NCBI GenBank assembly: GCA_026018925.1
Contig: JAKSZU010000025.1
Location: forward strand, 21,307,391-21,371,390
Length of the DNA stretch: 64,000 nucleotides
From: Tupaia tana
Lineage: Eukaryota > Chordata > Mammalia > Scandentia > Tupaiidae
Direction: 5' to 3'
The translations under genes were made by a program, and so were the position numbers. The notes under the pieces were generated by a model. That model was not told the DNA's origin. It saw only the letters and a program-made list of their open reading frames with translations, and did not search any database. Shown piece after piece: positions 1-12,261 of the stretch (its first letter is position 1; the number at the start of each line of letters is the position of its first letter).

Positions 1-34
1 ATATTTCTTTTCAGGAATTTTGTTTGTCTATTTG

Positions 35-242
35 ATTTTGCCACAGGGTATGCATGTCAGAGAGAGGCAGTGAGAGGGAAAGTGAGAGATCACCACCAGA
101 GGGGAAGGCCAAGCTATAAACCTTCTCTTTCCTTCTTCTCTTGGGATCTTGGGCACTCGAGCACACAGGCCTGGCATGATTTTCAAGTCACTGGGTCTGG
201 ACTCAAACTACAGTCAGCTGTATGGACCTTCTAGCCCCCAAC
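35..242 (-). mobile_element. SINE-C copy (tRNA-derived, old)
   Basis: On the minus strand this has the SINE-C order: a tRNA-like head, a middle containing a CCCAAGATCC-like segment, and a GTGAGAGATCACC-like 3' part (complement of the tail region). The tRNA head is shortened: the segment around box A is missing and only the terminal CTAGCCCCC remains. It is diverged, with no clear TSD. Confidence 0.75.
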
Positions 243-528
<286 letters not shown>

Positions 529-589
529 TTTGCTCTCTGATCGATTGTAGATTAAGAAAGACAAATATTGTATGTATCCACTCAATACA

Positions 590-1345
590 TATTGAATATC
601 TTCACTTTATCCAGAAATGGAAATATCTAATGATATAATAGTAAGGAGTATGAGTAGAAATATCAGAGACTACAGAGGAGGGGGGTGGAGAGCAGAAGTT
701 TGGTGGTAAAGGCTCAGAGGAGAAACTGCAACAGAAATTGAATTCTCTTGGGGATCTGGGCAAATAACAGACCAAATTGAGACTAAACTTATTTATTTAT
801 TTTTGCAAATAAGTTAGATAATACCTCTCTTTAGTAAAAGGGGGCATGGAGAGAGAAAAAAATGTTTCAGAAGAAAATTACAGTGCACTAGTCACTAGAT
901 TTTAGCTTTGTCCATATTTTTAGTCCAATTAAGATCTTTGTGAATCAATAAAAGGTGGGAAAAAAGTTTAGTATGGGAGGGATGGAGAAGAAAGGGGAAG
1001 AAAAAAAGTAAAATTATGTTTAATTGACAAAGCAGTAAAGGCACAAAGAAAAGTGGTATTACATGTTGAAGATATTTTGTAGTTTTATCAACTGTACTAG
1101 GGAGAAATGTTTACCTGTTGAAATATCCATTTTATAAGACAAATAATAATGCAATTGAATGTATAAAAGAAAAGAAAAAAAATAATTGACCAAAAAAAAA
1201 AAGAAGCTATTTGCTAATGATAATGTATATTGTAATATTTTTGTCTTAACTTGATATGCATGGTATTTATGCTGGAAAAAGAAATGTACAACTGTAAAGA
1301 TACATGTGATTAAATGCAAATAAAAAATAAGTAAAGAAAGAATGA
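590..1345 (+). mobile_element. L1 3' end / 3'UTR fragment, lineage-specific type
   Basis: Two purine-rich tracts (about 670-700 and 970-1010) are followed by a segment at about 1,050-1,340 that matches segments at 17.46-17.81 kb and 49.65-50.10 kb. Shared landmarks are a TTACCTGTTG-like block, a TGATATGCATGGTA-like block and a GTGATTAA-like end before an A-rich tail. The same 3'UTR motifs occur in the L1 at 30.7-31.4 kb, which identifies the family. The 5' limit is approximate. Confidence 0.6.
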
Positions 1346-1891
1346 AAGTTTCTCCAATGAAAATTATGTATGTGGTAATAATTTTGATTTGATTTTCATG
1401 TACTGCATGCACAACCTGAAAAATAATGTGTGCCAGTGATATGTACAACAATTAAATGTGAGTAAGAAATCACTAAAGTAAAAAAGAAAAAAGAAAACTC
1501 TGTGCAAATTTAAAATGTGAAAACACTTCTTTAAGTTTAATACTTAATCTTGAGACTATGACTCCCCTAGTGGCTTTTTTAAAAAATATTCAAATATAGC
1601 TCATGTTATGGAAATATAAATATTTAATCTTTTACATATAAATGCAAAATAATTAAAAACTTGTCTCATCTCAATGGACGTACTCAAGGTCACTAAAATA
1701 GAATGATTTATTTACATTTTTAAACAAATAATCTGAAAAATCTCCCAAAGGAGTGAGTAGAACTATCAGCAAAGGGAAAAAAACGTCCCTCCTCAAAGCT
1801 CTTATTCCAAATAATATAACATATTTCCCATGTTTTGTGTTCCTCTTGGAACTGATAGGCCCTGCTGGGATCTCTTAAAACAGAGAAAGTT
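1346..1891. other. AT-rich unique sequence
   Basis: AT-rich, with no recognisable gene. A weak second copy of the preceding L1 3'-terminal segment may lie at about 1,365-1,460 (TACTGCATGCA, GTGATATGTACAAC), but similarity is too low to be sure. Confidence 0.5.
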
Positions 1892-2139
1892 GGGAACCAG
1901 CAGTTAGCGTAATGGCTATGTCACTGGACTCCCACGTAGTCGACCGCGGTTCGTGTCTCGGACCCGGTGGCTTACAACTCACGCCGGGCGCGTGTGCGTG
2001 CGTGCCCAAGATCCCGAGAGGAGAATGGAGGAGAAGGGATTGCGGCGTGACCATCCCCCCTGGGGGGTGATTTCTCACTTTCTATCTCTCTGTCTCTCTC
2101 TGCCTGGCGAGCGCACGCGCCCTATAGCAAAAACCTCTC

Positions 2140-2172
<33 letters not shown>
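1892..2172 (+). mobile_element. SINE-A copy with poly(A) and TSD
   Basis: Full-length: GGGAACCAGCAGTTAGCG head, box A-like TAGCGTAATGG, CpG-rich middle, pyrimidine-rich block, CTATAGCAAAAACCTCTCC end and a long poly(A). The flanks repeat AAAACAGAGAAAG (1877-1889 and just after the tail). The left target reads CTCTTAAAA, the TT/AAAA site expected of L1 endonuclease. Confidence 0.93.
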
Positions 2173-2173
<1 letters not shown>

Positions 2174-2881
2174 AGAGAAAGCTCACTTGTTACTCACATA
2201 CCTGAGATAAGACAGAAGTCATACTGACTGTTTTATGTCAACAAATTGTGTTATAAGCCTAAGTTCCTTTTCAACAATGATTAAGTGTTTAAAAATGACT
2301 CCATCTTGAGCACACTTATTCACATAGACACGTCCTTTCTATGAAGAATTTATTGAAATGTTTTATTGATGAAATACTATGGCAGAAATATCCATGCTGA
2401 ACCAGCAACGGAACGACTGAATAATTGTCCAAGAGTTTTAATAAGATGTCATTAAAATAATAAAGAAATCCTTAAGACAAACACTTCATGACCTTCTAAA
2501 AATTGATAACATCATAATAATACCACTACTTCTTCATTTTCTTCCGGGAATAAAACTTCATCTCATTGTTTTTCAGCCTAACAAGTAAGAAATAGGTTCT
2601 TGGAGAAAAGGAGGCAATTTGAAGTACTAATGATGAGCTGCTTTATGCTTCAGCGTCTTAAATTATGCATGCCACATGAATATTTCTGTATACTAATACA
2701 CAAATAAAATCTGATGCCTAATGAGACTTTTTTATATGGCACAATCCAGACATTATCACTAAATACATGACTTTTTAATAAATGGAAAATACAGACTGAT
2801 GTAGATGGTAAGTTGTTCTCAATTAGGCAACACACACTATTTATTTTTTGGCTAAGGATAACAATGCCCCCACAGTATTTT
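2173..2881. other. Unique AT-rich sequence
   Basis: No recognised repeat or gene. Open frames here are short and carry no known motif. Confidence 0.5.
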
Positions 2882-2895
2882 TTTTGTGTGTGTAA

Positions 2896-2932
<37 letters not shown>

Positions 2933-2972
2933 TCTTGTGTGTGTATATATACACACACACGAATTTATATAA

Positions 2973-3008
<36 letters not shown>
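2882..3008. repeat. Compound (GT)n/(TA)n/(CA)n microsatellite
   Basis: Runs of TA, GT and CA end in a long GT block that abuts the tail of a minus-strand SINE-C. A SINE-tail origin is likely. Confidence 0.95.
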
Positions 3009-3009
<1 letters not shown>

Positions 3010-3515
3010 TTTCTATAAGGCACATGTGCTTACTGGAGAGAGAAAGAAAGAGAAAGAAAGTGAGAAAACTAGAAAACTTTCCCCATGAGGATAGTCACAC
3101 TGCAGACCCTACTTCTCCATTTCTCTCTTCAGGATTTTGAGCATGCGTGTACATGAGCCCCCTGTGTTTTTCTTTTTTTCTAGTTTAGGCAAAAATTTAT
3201 TTGACCAAAACGTAGAAAAAGTGATACTATTACATAGGCAGTTGCAAGAATCTCAAGTGTGGGGTCCATTCAATTGCACAGTCTGTTAGCTGGAGGCTTA
3301 GTAAATAGGAGGGGGGGATTCAGAAAAGCTGGAAGGAAGCAGGGTGCTTTTCATTCAGAAGCATAAACTTGAGTTGGCCCCCATGCTGTGGGGATGTGAG
3401 ATGTTTCAGGTCTGAGGCCCATGTATTTTTCAAGCCTCAGGGTCTGGGACTCAGTCCACACAGCAGGCCATGTGGGATCCAGTTGCCTGAACCACCATGT
3501 CAGCAGTTGGTGCAA
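3009..3515 (-). mobile_element. SINE-C copy split by a 250-bp insertion
   Basis: The 3' part of the SINE lies at 3009-3165 (complement of CATGTGCTTACTGGAGAGAG, then the ATCCTGA-like segment). The tRNA head lies at 3431-3515 (complement of CTCAGGGTCTGGGACTC through GTCAGCAGTTGGTGC). Between them sits unrelated sequence (3171-3415), annotated separately. Confidence 0.7.
3171..3415 (-). pseudogene. Possible processed retrocopy (mRNA 3' end) inside a SINE
   Basis: On the minus strand the insert ends in an AATAAA signal (plus-strand TTTATT at 3196-3201), then about 17 nt later an A-rich tail (plus-strand T-run 3166-3179). The insert lies within a SINE-C. Its borders repeat a similar 14-15 bp segment (GCCCCCTGTGTTTT at 3157-3170, GGCCCATGTATTTTT at 3416-3430), which looks like an aged target-site duplication. 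This layout fits L1-mediated retroposition of a cellular transcript's 3'UTR. I do not recognise the source gene and see no coding portion. An unrecognised SINE family is the alternative. Confidence 0.45.
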
Positions 3516-3700
3516 TATATATTTTAATAATCCTCTCGCTGACCTACTTCCTTTCCTACATACGACACTTGTTTTCTCTGTTGATCATGCATTGCTTGGT
3601 GTAGAACTCACTCTTTTTTCCTGTCTACCATCATGAACTTCTATCCACCTCTAAATGCAGTCTCCTTCTTAATGTCTTTCCTTATACGATTATTTTATTC

Positions 3701-3965
3701 TTTTTTTTTTTTTTTTTGAGAGGTTTTTGCTAAAGGACGTGTGTGCTCGCCAAAAAGACAGAGAGATAGAGAGATAGAAAGTGAAAAATCACCCTACAGG
3801 GGGGAGGGCCATGCCGCAATCCCTTCTATTCCACTCTCCTCTTGGGATCTTGGGCACGCACGCACATGAACCCGGCGTGAATTTAAGCCACTGGGTCTAG
3901 GACTCGGACCAGAGTCAGCTACATGGGGGTCCAGTGACATAGCCATTACGCTAACTGCTGGTCCC
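3701..3965 (-). mobile_element. SINE-A copy with TSD
   Basis: Complete minus-strand copy from a poly(T) (3701-3717) to the terminal GGTCCC complement at 3965. The flanks share TATTTTATTCTT (3691 onward and 3970 onward). Scattered CpG decay shows moderate age. Confidence 0.93.
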
Positions 3966-3981
3966 AAAATATTTTATTCTT

Positions 3982-5669
3982 TATATGCAAAATGTACCTT
4001 CTTTTATATGTACAAGTATGCACATTCTTATTATTTTACAATAATTTCTATAACTCTTAACCAAGATCTGGGCAGTAATGTTGATCCTTTTGATTTATTA
4101 AACCAAACTAAAAGCTCTTTGAAAGCGAATATAAGCCTGATTCAGTAATCCCAGAACCCAATGCTCACACTGAATAACCTGCAGTCCTTGAGGGAGTCAA
4201 TACTTTAGATCTCCATGAGAATCATAGGTAGTAATGATGTATCGGAACAGAATTTCACACAGGCTCAATGTTCAGAAGTTTATACTCTTTCCCAGTAGGC
4301 TAACAGTCAAAAGTATTCCACTGAAGATGCTAGAAAAATCTGCAAATTATGATTAATAGCAAGCCATAGTAAGTATAATTTTCTTGCAGAAATTATATTA
4401 CTTTTCTTCAAGAAAGGTCACAGTCTCTTCTTGACAGAACAAAAGGAAATCCAACTCTCTAAGCCTGATTTCACATAGGGTAATCATTTTAGCTGAGAAA
4501 ACAGAGTGCGTGGTCTAGTAAAAATTTATTATGACAAGGCTACTTCAGGGAGTTTAAGATTGGACACACACGTGTGCACATATGTGAATTATTCCTTCCC
4601 TTTTTTCAAGATTACAAATTCAAGATCAGGATTTTTCAATAAACTCAAATATCTTTAGTACCCTAAAAGTTAGGCTCCCCTAAAAATTCTAATTTAATAA
4701 TTATAAACTTTTCTTTCTAATTAGCAGAAACTGGGGATCTTAGGGATAAAAATAATAGGAACTTCCATCTTAACATATTAAAGTTTCTAGAATAGGTAAC
4801 TCACAAATCAATGTGGATTGAAAACTCCTTTTGTCAAGCTCACCCATGAAAATTATTCTTTTTTGTGATCAAATCAGTAACAAAATTGCTTTTTCCCTTC
4901 CATGTTGACGATGTCTTAACCCATAACTGTAAGTGCTTGAATTTATTTCTAGCAATATACATTCTTTCTTACGAGAGTGAATAAACTTTATTTTAATTCG
5001 ATATTTAGTGACAAAATTTCTAACACAGTATTCTTTAGTTTTCAGGAACATTTCCAAACCAAGCATTTATCTTTGATGAAAGCAAAACTGACAGCTAGAA
5101 GAACAGGGTAACATGACTTTGGGTGCGTTATCCAAAAATGAACCCTTTGCTTTCACCAACTTCAGAGGATAATGGCATGATACATCTCGAGAAAAGTCAC
5201 ATCCACAAAAGGAAAATTAAATCTTAACGAATTAGAGACTAACACATGATCTTTACCTTATTCTGAATTCTGATAGTCAGACCAAGTCAGCACCTCCTAC
5301 ACTATTTATCTTCTTTGCATCACAGAAAACAAAATCTGAGTCATAGTCATTCAATAAGGCTCCAAAATGCCTAAAAATAACTACAGTGTAAATTTGTATT
5401 TTTGTAAGAATCTCTTTCTTTTTGCTTTGCCCAAGTACTTCTTTATAAAGATCTAAAGGTACAGTGTAAGCTTACTTATGATGATGATTTTGGTGTTAGG
5501 GAGAACACTATCCTTTAAAATGTAGCAAAGCTATTTAGAATTAAGTTTAGTTAATGTCTCATTCTTGGGAAGTTTGGGAAGGTTCACTCATCAAAATAGT
5601 TTCAAACTGATTTGAGCATAGTAGAAAAGGATAGTTATCCTCTTTAATACTTAAAAAAATACGTACTTA
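3982..5669. other. Unique low-repeat sequence
   Basis: About 1.7 kb of AT-rich sequence with no repeat family or exon that I can recognise. Confidence 0.5.
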
Positions 5670-5909
5670 GGGACCAGTAGGTGACGTAATGGCTTTGTTG
5701 CTGGACTCCCATGTAGTCGACTACAGTTCGAGTCCAAGACCCAGTGGCTAAACTCACACTGGGCACGTGTGTGTGCGTGCCCAAGATCCCAAGAGGAGAA
5801 TGGAGAGAAGGGATTGCGGTGTGGCCATCCCCCCTGGGAGTAGTTTCGTAGTTTCTCGCTTTCTGTCTCTCTGTCTCTCTCTGGCGAGTGCACACGCCCT
5901 ATAGCAAAA

Positions 5910-5911
<2 letters not shown>
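5670..5911 (+). mobile_element. SINE-A copy
   Basis: GGGACCAGTAGGTGACGTAATGG head through CCTATAGCAAAAACC. In place of poly(A) the tail continues as a CT repeat, annotated next. Confidence 0.92.
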
Positions 5912-5958
<47 letters not shown>

Positions 5959-5976
5959 ATGTATATATATATATAT
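5912..5976. repeat. (CT)n(GT)n(TA)n microsatellite at a SINE tail
   Basis: Begins exactly at the SINE-A 3' end and runs CT, then GT, then TA. It replaces the usual A-rich tail. Confidence 0.96.
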
Positions 5977-8376
5977 ATTTCTCTAACCCATCTCTAAATC
6001 TTAAATAAATGTATCATTATTTATTATATTCCATTAGATGAACTCCGGCAATATGTTTCAAACTCAGTGAGATATTATATTAAGTAGTGTTTTATGTAAT
6101 CTAATAATAATAAGCAAAGTGGCAGTAAGGAAATTTCCTGTTTTTACTGTATATGAAAAATGTATACAGTGAAATTTAGATACCAGAAATTGTAACCTAT
6201 GTCATGTCATTTCTCACACAGAGTTTGTTTTTGGATTTTGGTTTTTAATCTTGTATACATTTACAGCACATCCTAAAGAGTTGCAATTACTAATTGCAAG
6301 ATTCAAACCAGGGAATCTATCAGCGCTCCAATTTTACCTAAAATCACTTCAAAGAAATTGGAAAAATGTTTATTATAATATGTAAAAGTATTTCTGATAT
6401 ATAATCTAATGATGACCATGTAGATTATGAGTAGATTCCTGGACATACTCATTTAATTTCCTTCATAAAATAATGTGACACCATATCCAATATATTTAAC
6501 AACGGCCCACTTTTTTCTCAGAGGAGTCATGCCCTTCCTCCTTCCTTGGCATGGGAAGATGAAAAGGTGTTTGAATAGTAATAACTGCCATTATTTCTGC
6601 CATCCAATTTATAATTCAGAGTCTATCGACACAGATAAAATGATAGTTTCTAACATCAAGCTTCAGAATGATCAGGACCTTGTTTGAGTCATGAAACTCA
6701 ACAGTGGGTTGTGTTACTTTGTCAAAAGGTGCTGAGCTAACACCTGCATTCTCACGCGGGTCTGTAAAGAGTGCCGTGCAAATGCAGCACCTAGGAGCTG
6801 GTTTCTCTAAAACACAGCAGGCCTTAGATGGGTGCCCAATTGTTCTCCCTCCCAAGAGACATTTGGAAATACGGTTCAATGATTAGACGTGTCAAGGCTT
6901 GCGGAGGAAAGTTTCTGGGGCCTAGTGGGTAAGGACCAGGGCGTTGTTTTCAATGCATGAGACAGCCCTCTACCACAAATAATAATTCAGCCTGAAATAT
7001 GACTAAGGCTGAGACTGAAGTTCTATTTTAAAACAGTCTTTGCTCTTGAGTAGTGTGTATGTGTGTTCATGAGCCATAACCCCATTTTGAAGATAGGGGT
7101 GGGGTCAGGCTATTATCTACCCCTAAATATCTTCTATTTGGGGATGGGGAGCACACACTTGCACGGCCAACTATCATTTCTTCAGGTGGGAAAGGTAGCT
7201 ACAAAATGGACAGTGTGTCACCCACATATGGGAGCACCCCCCACTGCGTATCTGCAGAGACTGAGTACTGTACAGAGTAACTAGACTTTGCTCTAATAGA
7301 AAGTATAGAAATTAAAAACACGTTCTTCTTCAAAGAACGTGGTTGCAATGCCTCACCAGCATCTATCCCATCCATATCCTAACTTCTTACCTTCCCCTGT
7401 TCACCTTCCTCTTTCCTTCTCCTCTCACAATGTAATTTTTCTGACTTCTATTGCCTTGGGGTGTGTCTTAATTTCTGCTTCTCATTTTGATATCATGTCA
7501 CAGATTAAATAATAAATTAAGATTTTACAGTACTCTCACTTTAAAGAGTCTTCTTGAGGCACAATGCTTTGATCAAAAGAGAGATTTTAATGAAGAGAAT
7601 TTCAGGTAATACAGAAGCCAGAAGAGAAAACGAACTGGTGCAAGCAGGCATTTCCACATCCCATCAGGAAGAATCTGTCTATGACATGAAAAGTGCATCA
7701 GATGATTTTAGAGAAAAAAAAAATTCACTTACATCTTTCTGAGAAGTTAAAGTGGACTACCACATCTGTTAAGTCCCAAATCTGTTCAAAGCTATTTACA
7801 TGAGTGGTATATTGGAGATGAATGGGAGAGTAGAATACATTATTAATGTGGTTTCTGCTGTTTCTAAAGAAAATAATTCCATTCTTACTTCAGCTCTTTA
7901 GAGCAGTCACAAAAATTTCTTTGCTTGAACCTTCTAACAAGCGGTTGAAGAGAAAATTTTGCTAAAGCAAAATAAAATAGATTTTAGCATTAAATAATGA
8001 TCTCAAGAGTTCATTCCAATGACTAATCGCTTGTATTACCAAAAGACTTTTCTCATCAAATACTAATTTGTATTGCATATTATTTTATAGCTTGTGTATT
8101 TTAAAGTCTGCATAGCAAATATAACTTACATTAGGATGAATAAGGTTGAACATCTAATTCAAGAAAAGAATATGCACTGACCTATTTGTCACAAGATGTT
8201 CCTCATCTGCTATTTATTAGGACATCTTCGGGCCTCCATATAATGCATGTAAAGGAAAAGCACTCATAACAGAAAGCCATTTATTGTCATATTGCAACTC
8301 ACACAGTATGTATCATAAAATGCGTTGCAAAGAGTGCTAGTCACCAGCAAGAAAGAGAGAGAGAAACTAATGAGAT
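5977..8376. other. Long unique stretch
   Basis: 2.4 kb without recognisable young repeats. A segment at about 6,915-6,990 (GGGGCCTAGTGGGTAAGG) is faintly tRNA-SINE-like but too diverged to call. No gene seen. Confidence 0.45.
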
Positions 8377-8440
8377 AAAATTCTCTATAGATAAAATACT
8401 CTATAGATAAATTCTCTATAGATAAAATTCTCACTATAGA
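8377..8440. repeat. Short tandem array of about 16 bp units
   Basis: Four head-to-tail variants of ATAAAATTCTCTATAG, with small indels and substitutions between units. Each unit contains CTATAG. Confidence 0.92.
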
Positions 8441-9039
8441 GCAATTCCGTACCCTAATGCAGTGACCATGAAACTGAAAACTAAGGGAACCCTATCTAGG
8501 ATTTTGGAGTCTATGGGGGAACTTTTGCCTAATGAAACCCAATATTATGTTTCATTTCTTCTGAGTTTGGTGTTGTTCCTTGGTCATTACAGAGTCTTAG
8601 GAAGATTAAAAGAAAAATAACAAAATAATCATTCTTATTTCTGTCCGTATCTTTTAAAAGCATTTCCAATGACGGTATTAAAGATCTGTCTGAACCCTGA
8701 TCATGCTGTGGATGAGTTTAATTTTGTGAAGAGTTGACCTCAATCTTGTACTTGGATGATTTGAACAGATGTGGCAATTACATGGTAAACACATGAAATA
8801 ATAGAGCTCCATATTTCCACCCAAATGAAGGAAGCCCTATTTCAATTTTCATAAGATAACAAAAAGTAAATTAGGTTTTAGGTTATTATTTGTTCTGATA
8901 ATACTTATTAACATTCTTAGTCACAGGAATGCAAAACTACACCTATTACATATTCAAACATGTCGTATGCACCTATAGAATCTATAAAATCAAATAAGAT
9001 AAACAATTATCAAGTCCCTCCCCTAATTTAAACTCTTTC
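8441..9039. other. Unique sequence
   Basis: AT-rich, with no recognised feature. Confidence 0.45.
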
Positions 9040-9475
9040 GGTGTTCTTCTGTAATCAGAATTAAATTTCTCCCCATTGTCTATAAGCATCTGTGGTTTCT
9101 GGCAAACTCCCCAGCCTCAATGCTCTCAAATCCTCAGTGTCTCATATACTCCTCTTAGGGCCTCCTGACCTCTCACTGAGCTCCCCTGAGTCTTGTTCTT
9201 AGTGAACTTCTGCTTTGGACAGCCAGTCCCACGTTTAGGAACACCTACTCTTCAACTCTCAGTCATGTACTCTCCGGTCTCATGGCTCTATCCCTCTGAC
9301 CCACATCAGTTTTCTTACTTGTTATCTATCTGCATCTCTTTCTTTCTTTGTTCTCCCAATAGAATACAAAGACAAAACAGTAGAGATTTGGGTTCTGACA
9401 GCTGTGTTACTGGCACCTAGAATAGTGTAGGCACACTAGGAATTTCATGAATATTTACTGAACAAACAAATGATC
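9040..9475 (+). mobile_element. L2-like LINE 3' fragment
   Basis: Pyrimidine-rich sequence resembling the L2 3' region, ending in CTGGCACCTAGAATAGTGTAGGC and a TGAATATTTACTGAA-like terminus, the classic L2 3' end. Strongly diverged, as expected for a pre-placental repeat. Confidence 0.65.
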
Positions 9476-9563
9476 AATCAATTGTGGAGTCAGTTTGGTA
9501 TATAAATTCATATGCAAATACTGTGTAATGGTTTTATACTTACGTGTTTTTGATTTTTTATTG

Positions 9564-9604
9564 TTGTGTGTGTGTGTGTGTGTGTCTGTGTGTGTGTATG
9601 TGTG
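9564..9604. repeat. (GT)n microsatellite
   Basis: Nearly uninterrupted GT dinucleotides with one CT and one AT interruption. Confidence 0.97.
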
Positions 9605-9885
9605 AAGGGATTGGGGGTACAGCTAGATACCCAGCCAGCATAATATGATAACAACTAATCAACCAGAATGGGCAATAAAATCGTATTAGAAACAGGTCTT
9701 TGATATCCAAAGTTCCTGCTCATAAAATCACCTAGACAGCCTTACCTTTAATATTTTTTCTGTTTTCTTTTTAGACAGAGAAAACACAGGTAAACTTTTT
9801 TTGCTGATGCCTAGTATCCATTAGCCATTTCACTAGCTTCCTTGGGTTGTTATTGTTTTTAATTATGTTTTTAAAATAAGATTCT

Positions 9886-10140
9886 GGGGCCAGGAGGTTT
9901 TGTGGAAGTTAAGGCAGCTGGGTCCCACATGTCCGACTTGCACAGTTTGAATCCCAGACCCAGGGACTTGGAAATCATGTGAGGTATGTGTGTATATGCG
10001 CCCAAAATTTCTACAGGATGGAGAAATAAAAAAGAGATTGGAGTACAACCATGCCCCAATGGGGAGTGCTTTCTCCCTCTCTCTTTCTCTCTCTTTCTCT
10101 GTCTCTCCCTGGGGAGTACATGCACGGTCTTGAAAATATA
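9886..10140 (+). mobile_element. SINE-D copy (old tRNA-derived)
   Basis: GGGGCCAGGAGG head, box B-like GTTTGAATCCC, GCGCCCAAAATT middle, then GGGGAGTGCTTTCTCCCTC in place of the TGATTTCTC block of A/C. That substitution, shared with 15,005-15,268, defines the D label. Confidence 0.65.
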
Positions 10141-10157
10141 AAAATGTACTAGCCTAA

Positions 10158-10365
10158 TTTTTTAATGTTTTACTACAGGGTGCATAAGCTTGCAAAAGAC
10201 AAACAGAGACAGAGAGATAGACACAGGGAAAGGAAGAAAGCACTCCCTTGGGGCAGGATGGCCACTCCATAATCTTGTCTCTTGCATCCTCCTAATGGGA
10301 TTTTGAACATGTATACACACATGCCTGCTGTGCTTTTTAGGCCACCAGGTGGAGTTCAGGGCTTG
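10158..10365 (-). mobile_element. SINE-C/D copy, opposite orientation
   Basis: The complement shows the order tRNA head, middle, GAGTGCTTTC and a pyrimidine-rich tail. It sits tail to tail with the copy ending at 10,140, giving a loose inverted pair. The 5' end is truncated. Confidence 0.65.
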
Positions 10366-10837
10366 GAAAGTAAACTAGAAAGACATCAGAATATAAAACC
10401 CATGGGCTCAATAAAGTCATTAAACACAGAAGACAAAAATAAGAGCATAGATCTCCCACATTCCAATAATTAGAATTCCTGTTGATGAAGGAAGTAAATG
10501 AAAGACATAAATATGAAAAAGCCACTGAGGTTGGAGGAGGTAGGTAAGGTAATTAGGTATATTGTAAACTGAATTTATCATGGAATAATACTAAAAGGTT
10601 AGGCTGAAGACATAAAATTGACATCTAACTTCTGAAAGATCTGGCCCTTGGTCTCATTGGTAACATCACAAAGGTCGTTTTGTGGAATTGTAAGGATTAA
10701 AGTTTGACTGAAGGGGGCTCTCATTCAGACAACTACTACACACAAGGCTGAGGCATGAACGGTATCAGAAAATAAGCAGTCGTATGTGATCAAGGTCTTT
10801 TCTTTGTTAAGATGGCTGATGCCAATGAGAACTACTT
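10366..10837. other. Unique sequence
   Basis: No recognised feature. Confidence 0.45.
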
Positions 10838-11042
10838 CATGGGGCCAAGTGGATGTGCAGTGGGAACGAGCTGGGCCTACATAGGAAGGCCCCAGGATCT
10901 CATTCTGCATCTTGGGTGCACACACAGCTACAATCTGGGCTGATGGAGGCTGGGGATAGATCGTGGCATGAGGACCCTGTTGAGAGGTAATGATCGTCTT
11001 TCTCTCTCTTCCTCTCATGGAAAATAAACAAGTAAATAAACT
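10838..11042 (+). mobile_element. SINE-E copy (separate old family)
   Basis: GGGGCCAAGTGGATGTGCAGTGG start, CTGATGGAGGCTGG and GTGGCATGAGGA middle motifs, a pyrimidine block, and an end ATGGAAAATAAACAAGTAAAT. The order and end motif recur at 34.2, 42.3 (minus) and 50.2 kb, and differ from SINE-A to D. Confidence 0.5.
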
Positions 11043-11689
11043 TTCAAAGGAGGTACTCTTTATGCTATTTTGTCAAAATATTATATTTCCTAGTTTACAT
11101 TCACTGGGAAATTTTAGTAATATGCTTCATTATATCAATAGGTCAAAAGAGGGAAAAAAGGTCATCTTCACAGATGCTAAAGTGTCATTCACTAAGATTT
11201 AATACTTACTTTGTGGTTTGTAAAAGTAATCATAATAAACCATCAGTGAAAAGCTCTATAAGATATAAATTTGTGACTTTTAATTTCTAAATTCAATATA
11301 TCCTAATAAGAATTTTAATATCTTACTGTAACCAGGCCAAATGATATTCAAACTCATATGAGAAAAATTTTCATCAAAATTGTCAAGAAAATGATGAACG
11401 TGGTTAAGTAATGAGGAGAAACTCTTATTGTCTGCATAGAAAATTGTATTAGGCCTTGTTACATCGTGAAGAACACATGGCAGATTTTTCAGCAGAATAA
11501 AACCTCTTAAATGACTGTATGTGCACGCATATGTGTACATGTGTGTATAACTCTCTTTACATGTGCTTATTCATTTGTACATAAAATAATGACATTTTAA
11601 GTTTGTGTAAAAAAATGTGTATGATCAAATTATATATGAACATTTGGTTCTCTTTTCTAAGTAAAATAATGTGCATGCTCCATGGTGGA
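11043..11689. other. Unique AT-rich sequence
   Basis: No recognised repeat or gene. Confidence 0.45.
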
Positions 11690-11945
11690 CCATGAATGCA
11701 CTGCTCAAGAGAACTGGGTCCTTTGGTGGGGGAGGGGTAGGGTCACACATCAAAACTCTGGCTCTATTCTCTTGAAACCTGAGGCTCATGCAGGTAAGTG
11801 CCAGGATCTGGTGGGTTGGAGGTCTGAAAGAAGGAAACTTCCATAGGACCAAGCTCTGTGGATGGTGCTCCTCTCTCTCTCCCTCTCTCTCTCTCTCTAT
11901 CTCTCACATACACACACACTCACGCAGACACAGGCACTCCATCAT
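11690..11945 (+). mobile_element. Possible diverged SINE with CT/CA tail
   Basis: A GC-richer segment ends in GATGGTGCTCC followed by (CT)n then (CA)n. Composition and ending resemble SINE-D/E, but I cannot align the head. The CT/CA run at 11,868-11,930 is certain; the SINE assignment is weak. Confidence 0.3.
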
Positions 11946-12261
11946 TTAAAAAGGTAATACACAAATAATCATTGATTCCATCAGGAACAAATACATCAAA
12001 TGCAAGAAAAACAATAATGCATGAGAATTTAGCCAAAGTTATAGGTGTTCACTTACCGTACGTTTGAGGGGAAATTTCTTGCACAATGCCCACCCCCCAA
12101 AAATGTTACAATATTGAGTCATGTAAACATTTTGTGTATTTTATGCAACAGCATATAAAATTAAAACATAAAAGCAATAATAAATTGAGCACTTACATTT
12201 TCCATGCATATCTTGCTTAGTATATTTCATAGTAAAGAGAATTATAAAGAAAAAGACAAAA

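Noticed and set aside
1892-2172. A functional tRNA gene at SINE heads
   Set aside because: The head has box A/B but cannot form a full cloverleaf, and a long non-tRNA body follows; it is a SINE.
6915-6990. Possible SINE head (GGGGCCTAGTGGGTAAGG)
   Set aside because: No body, tail or box B that can be aligned; too weak to annotate.
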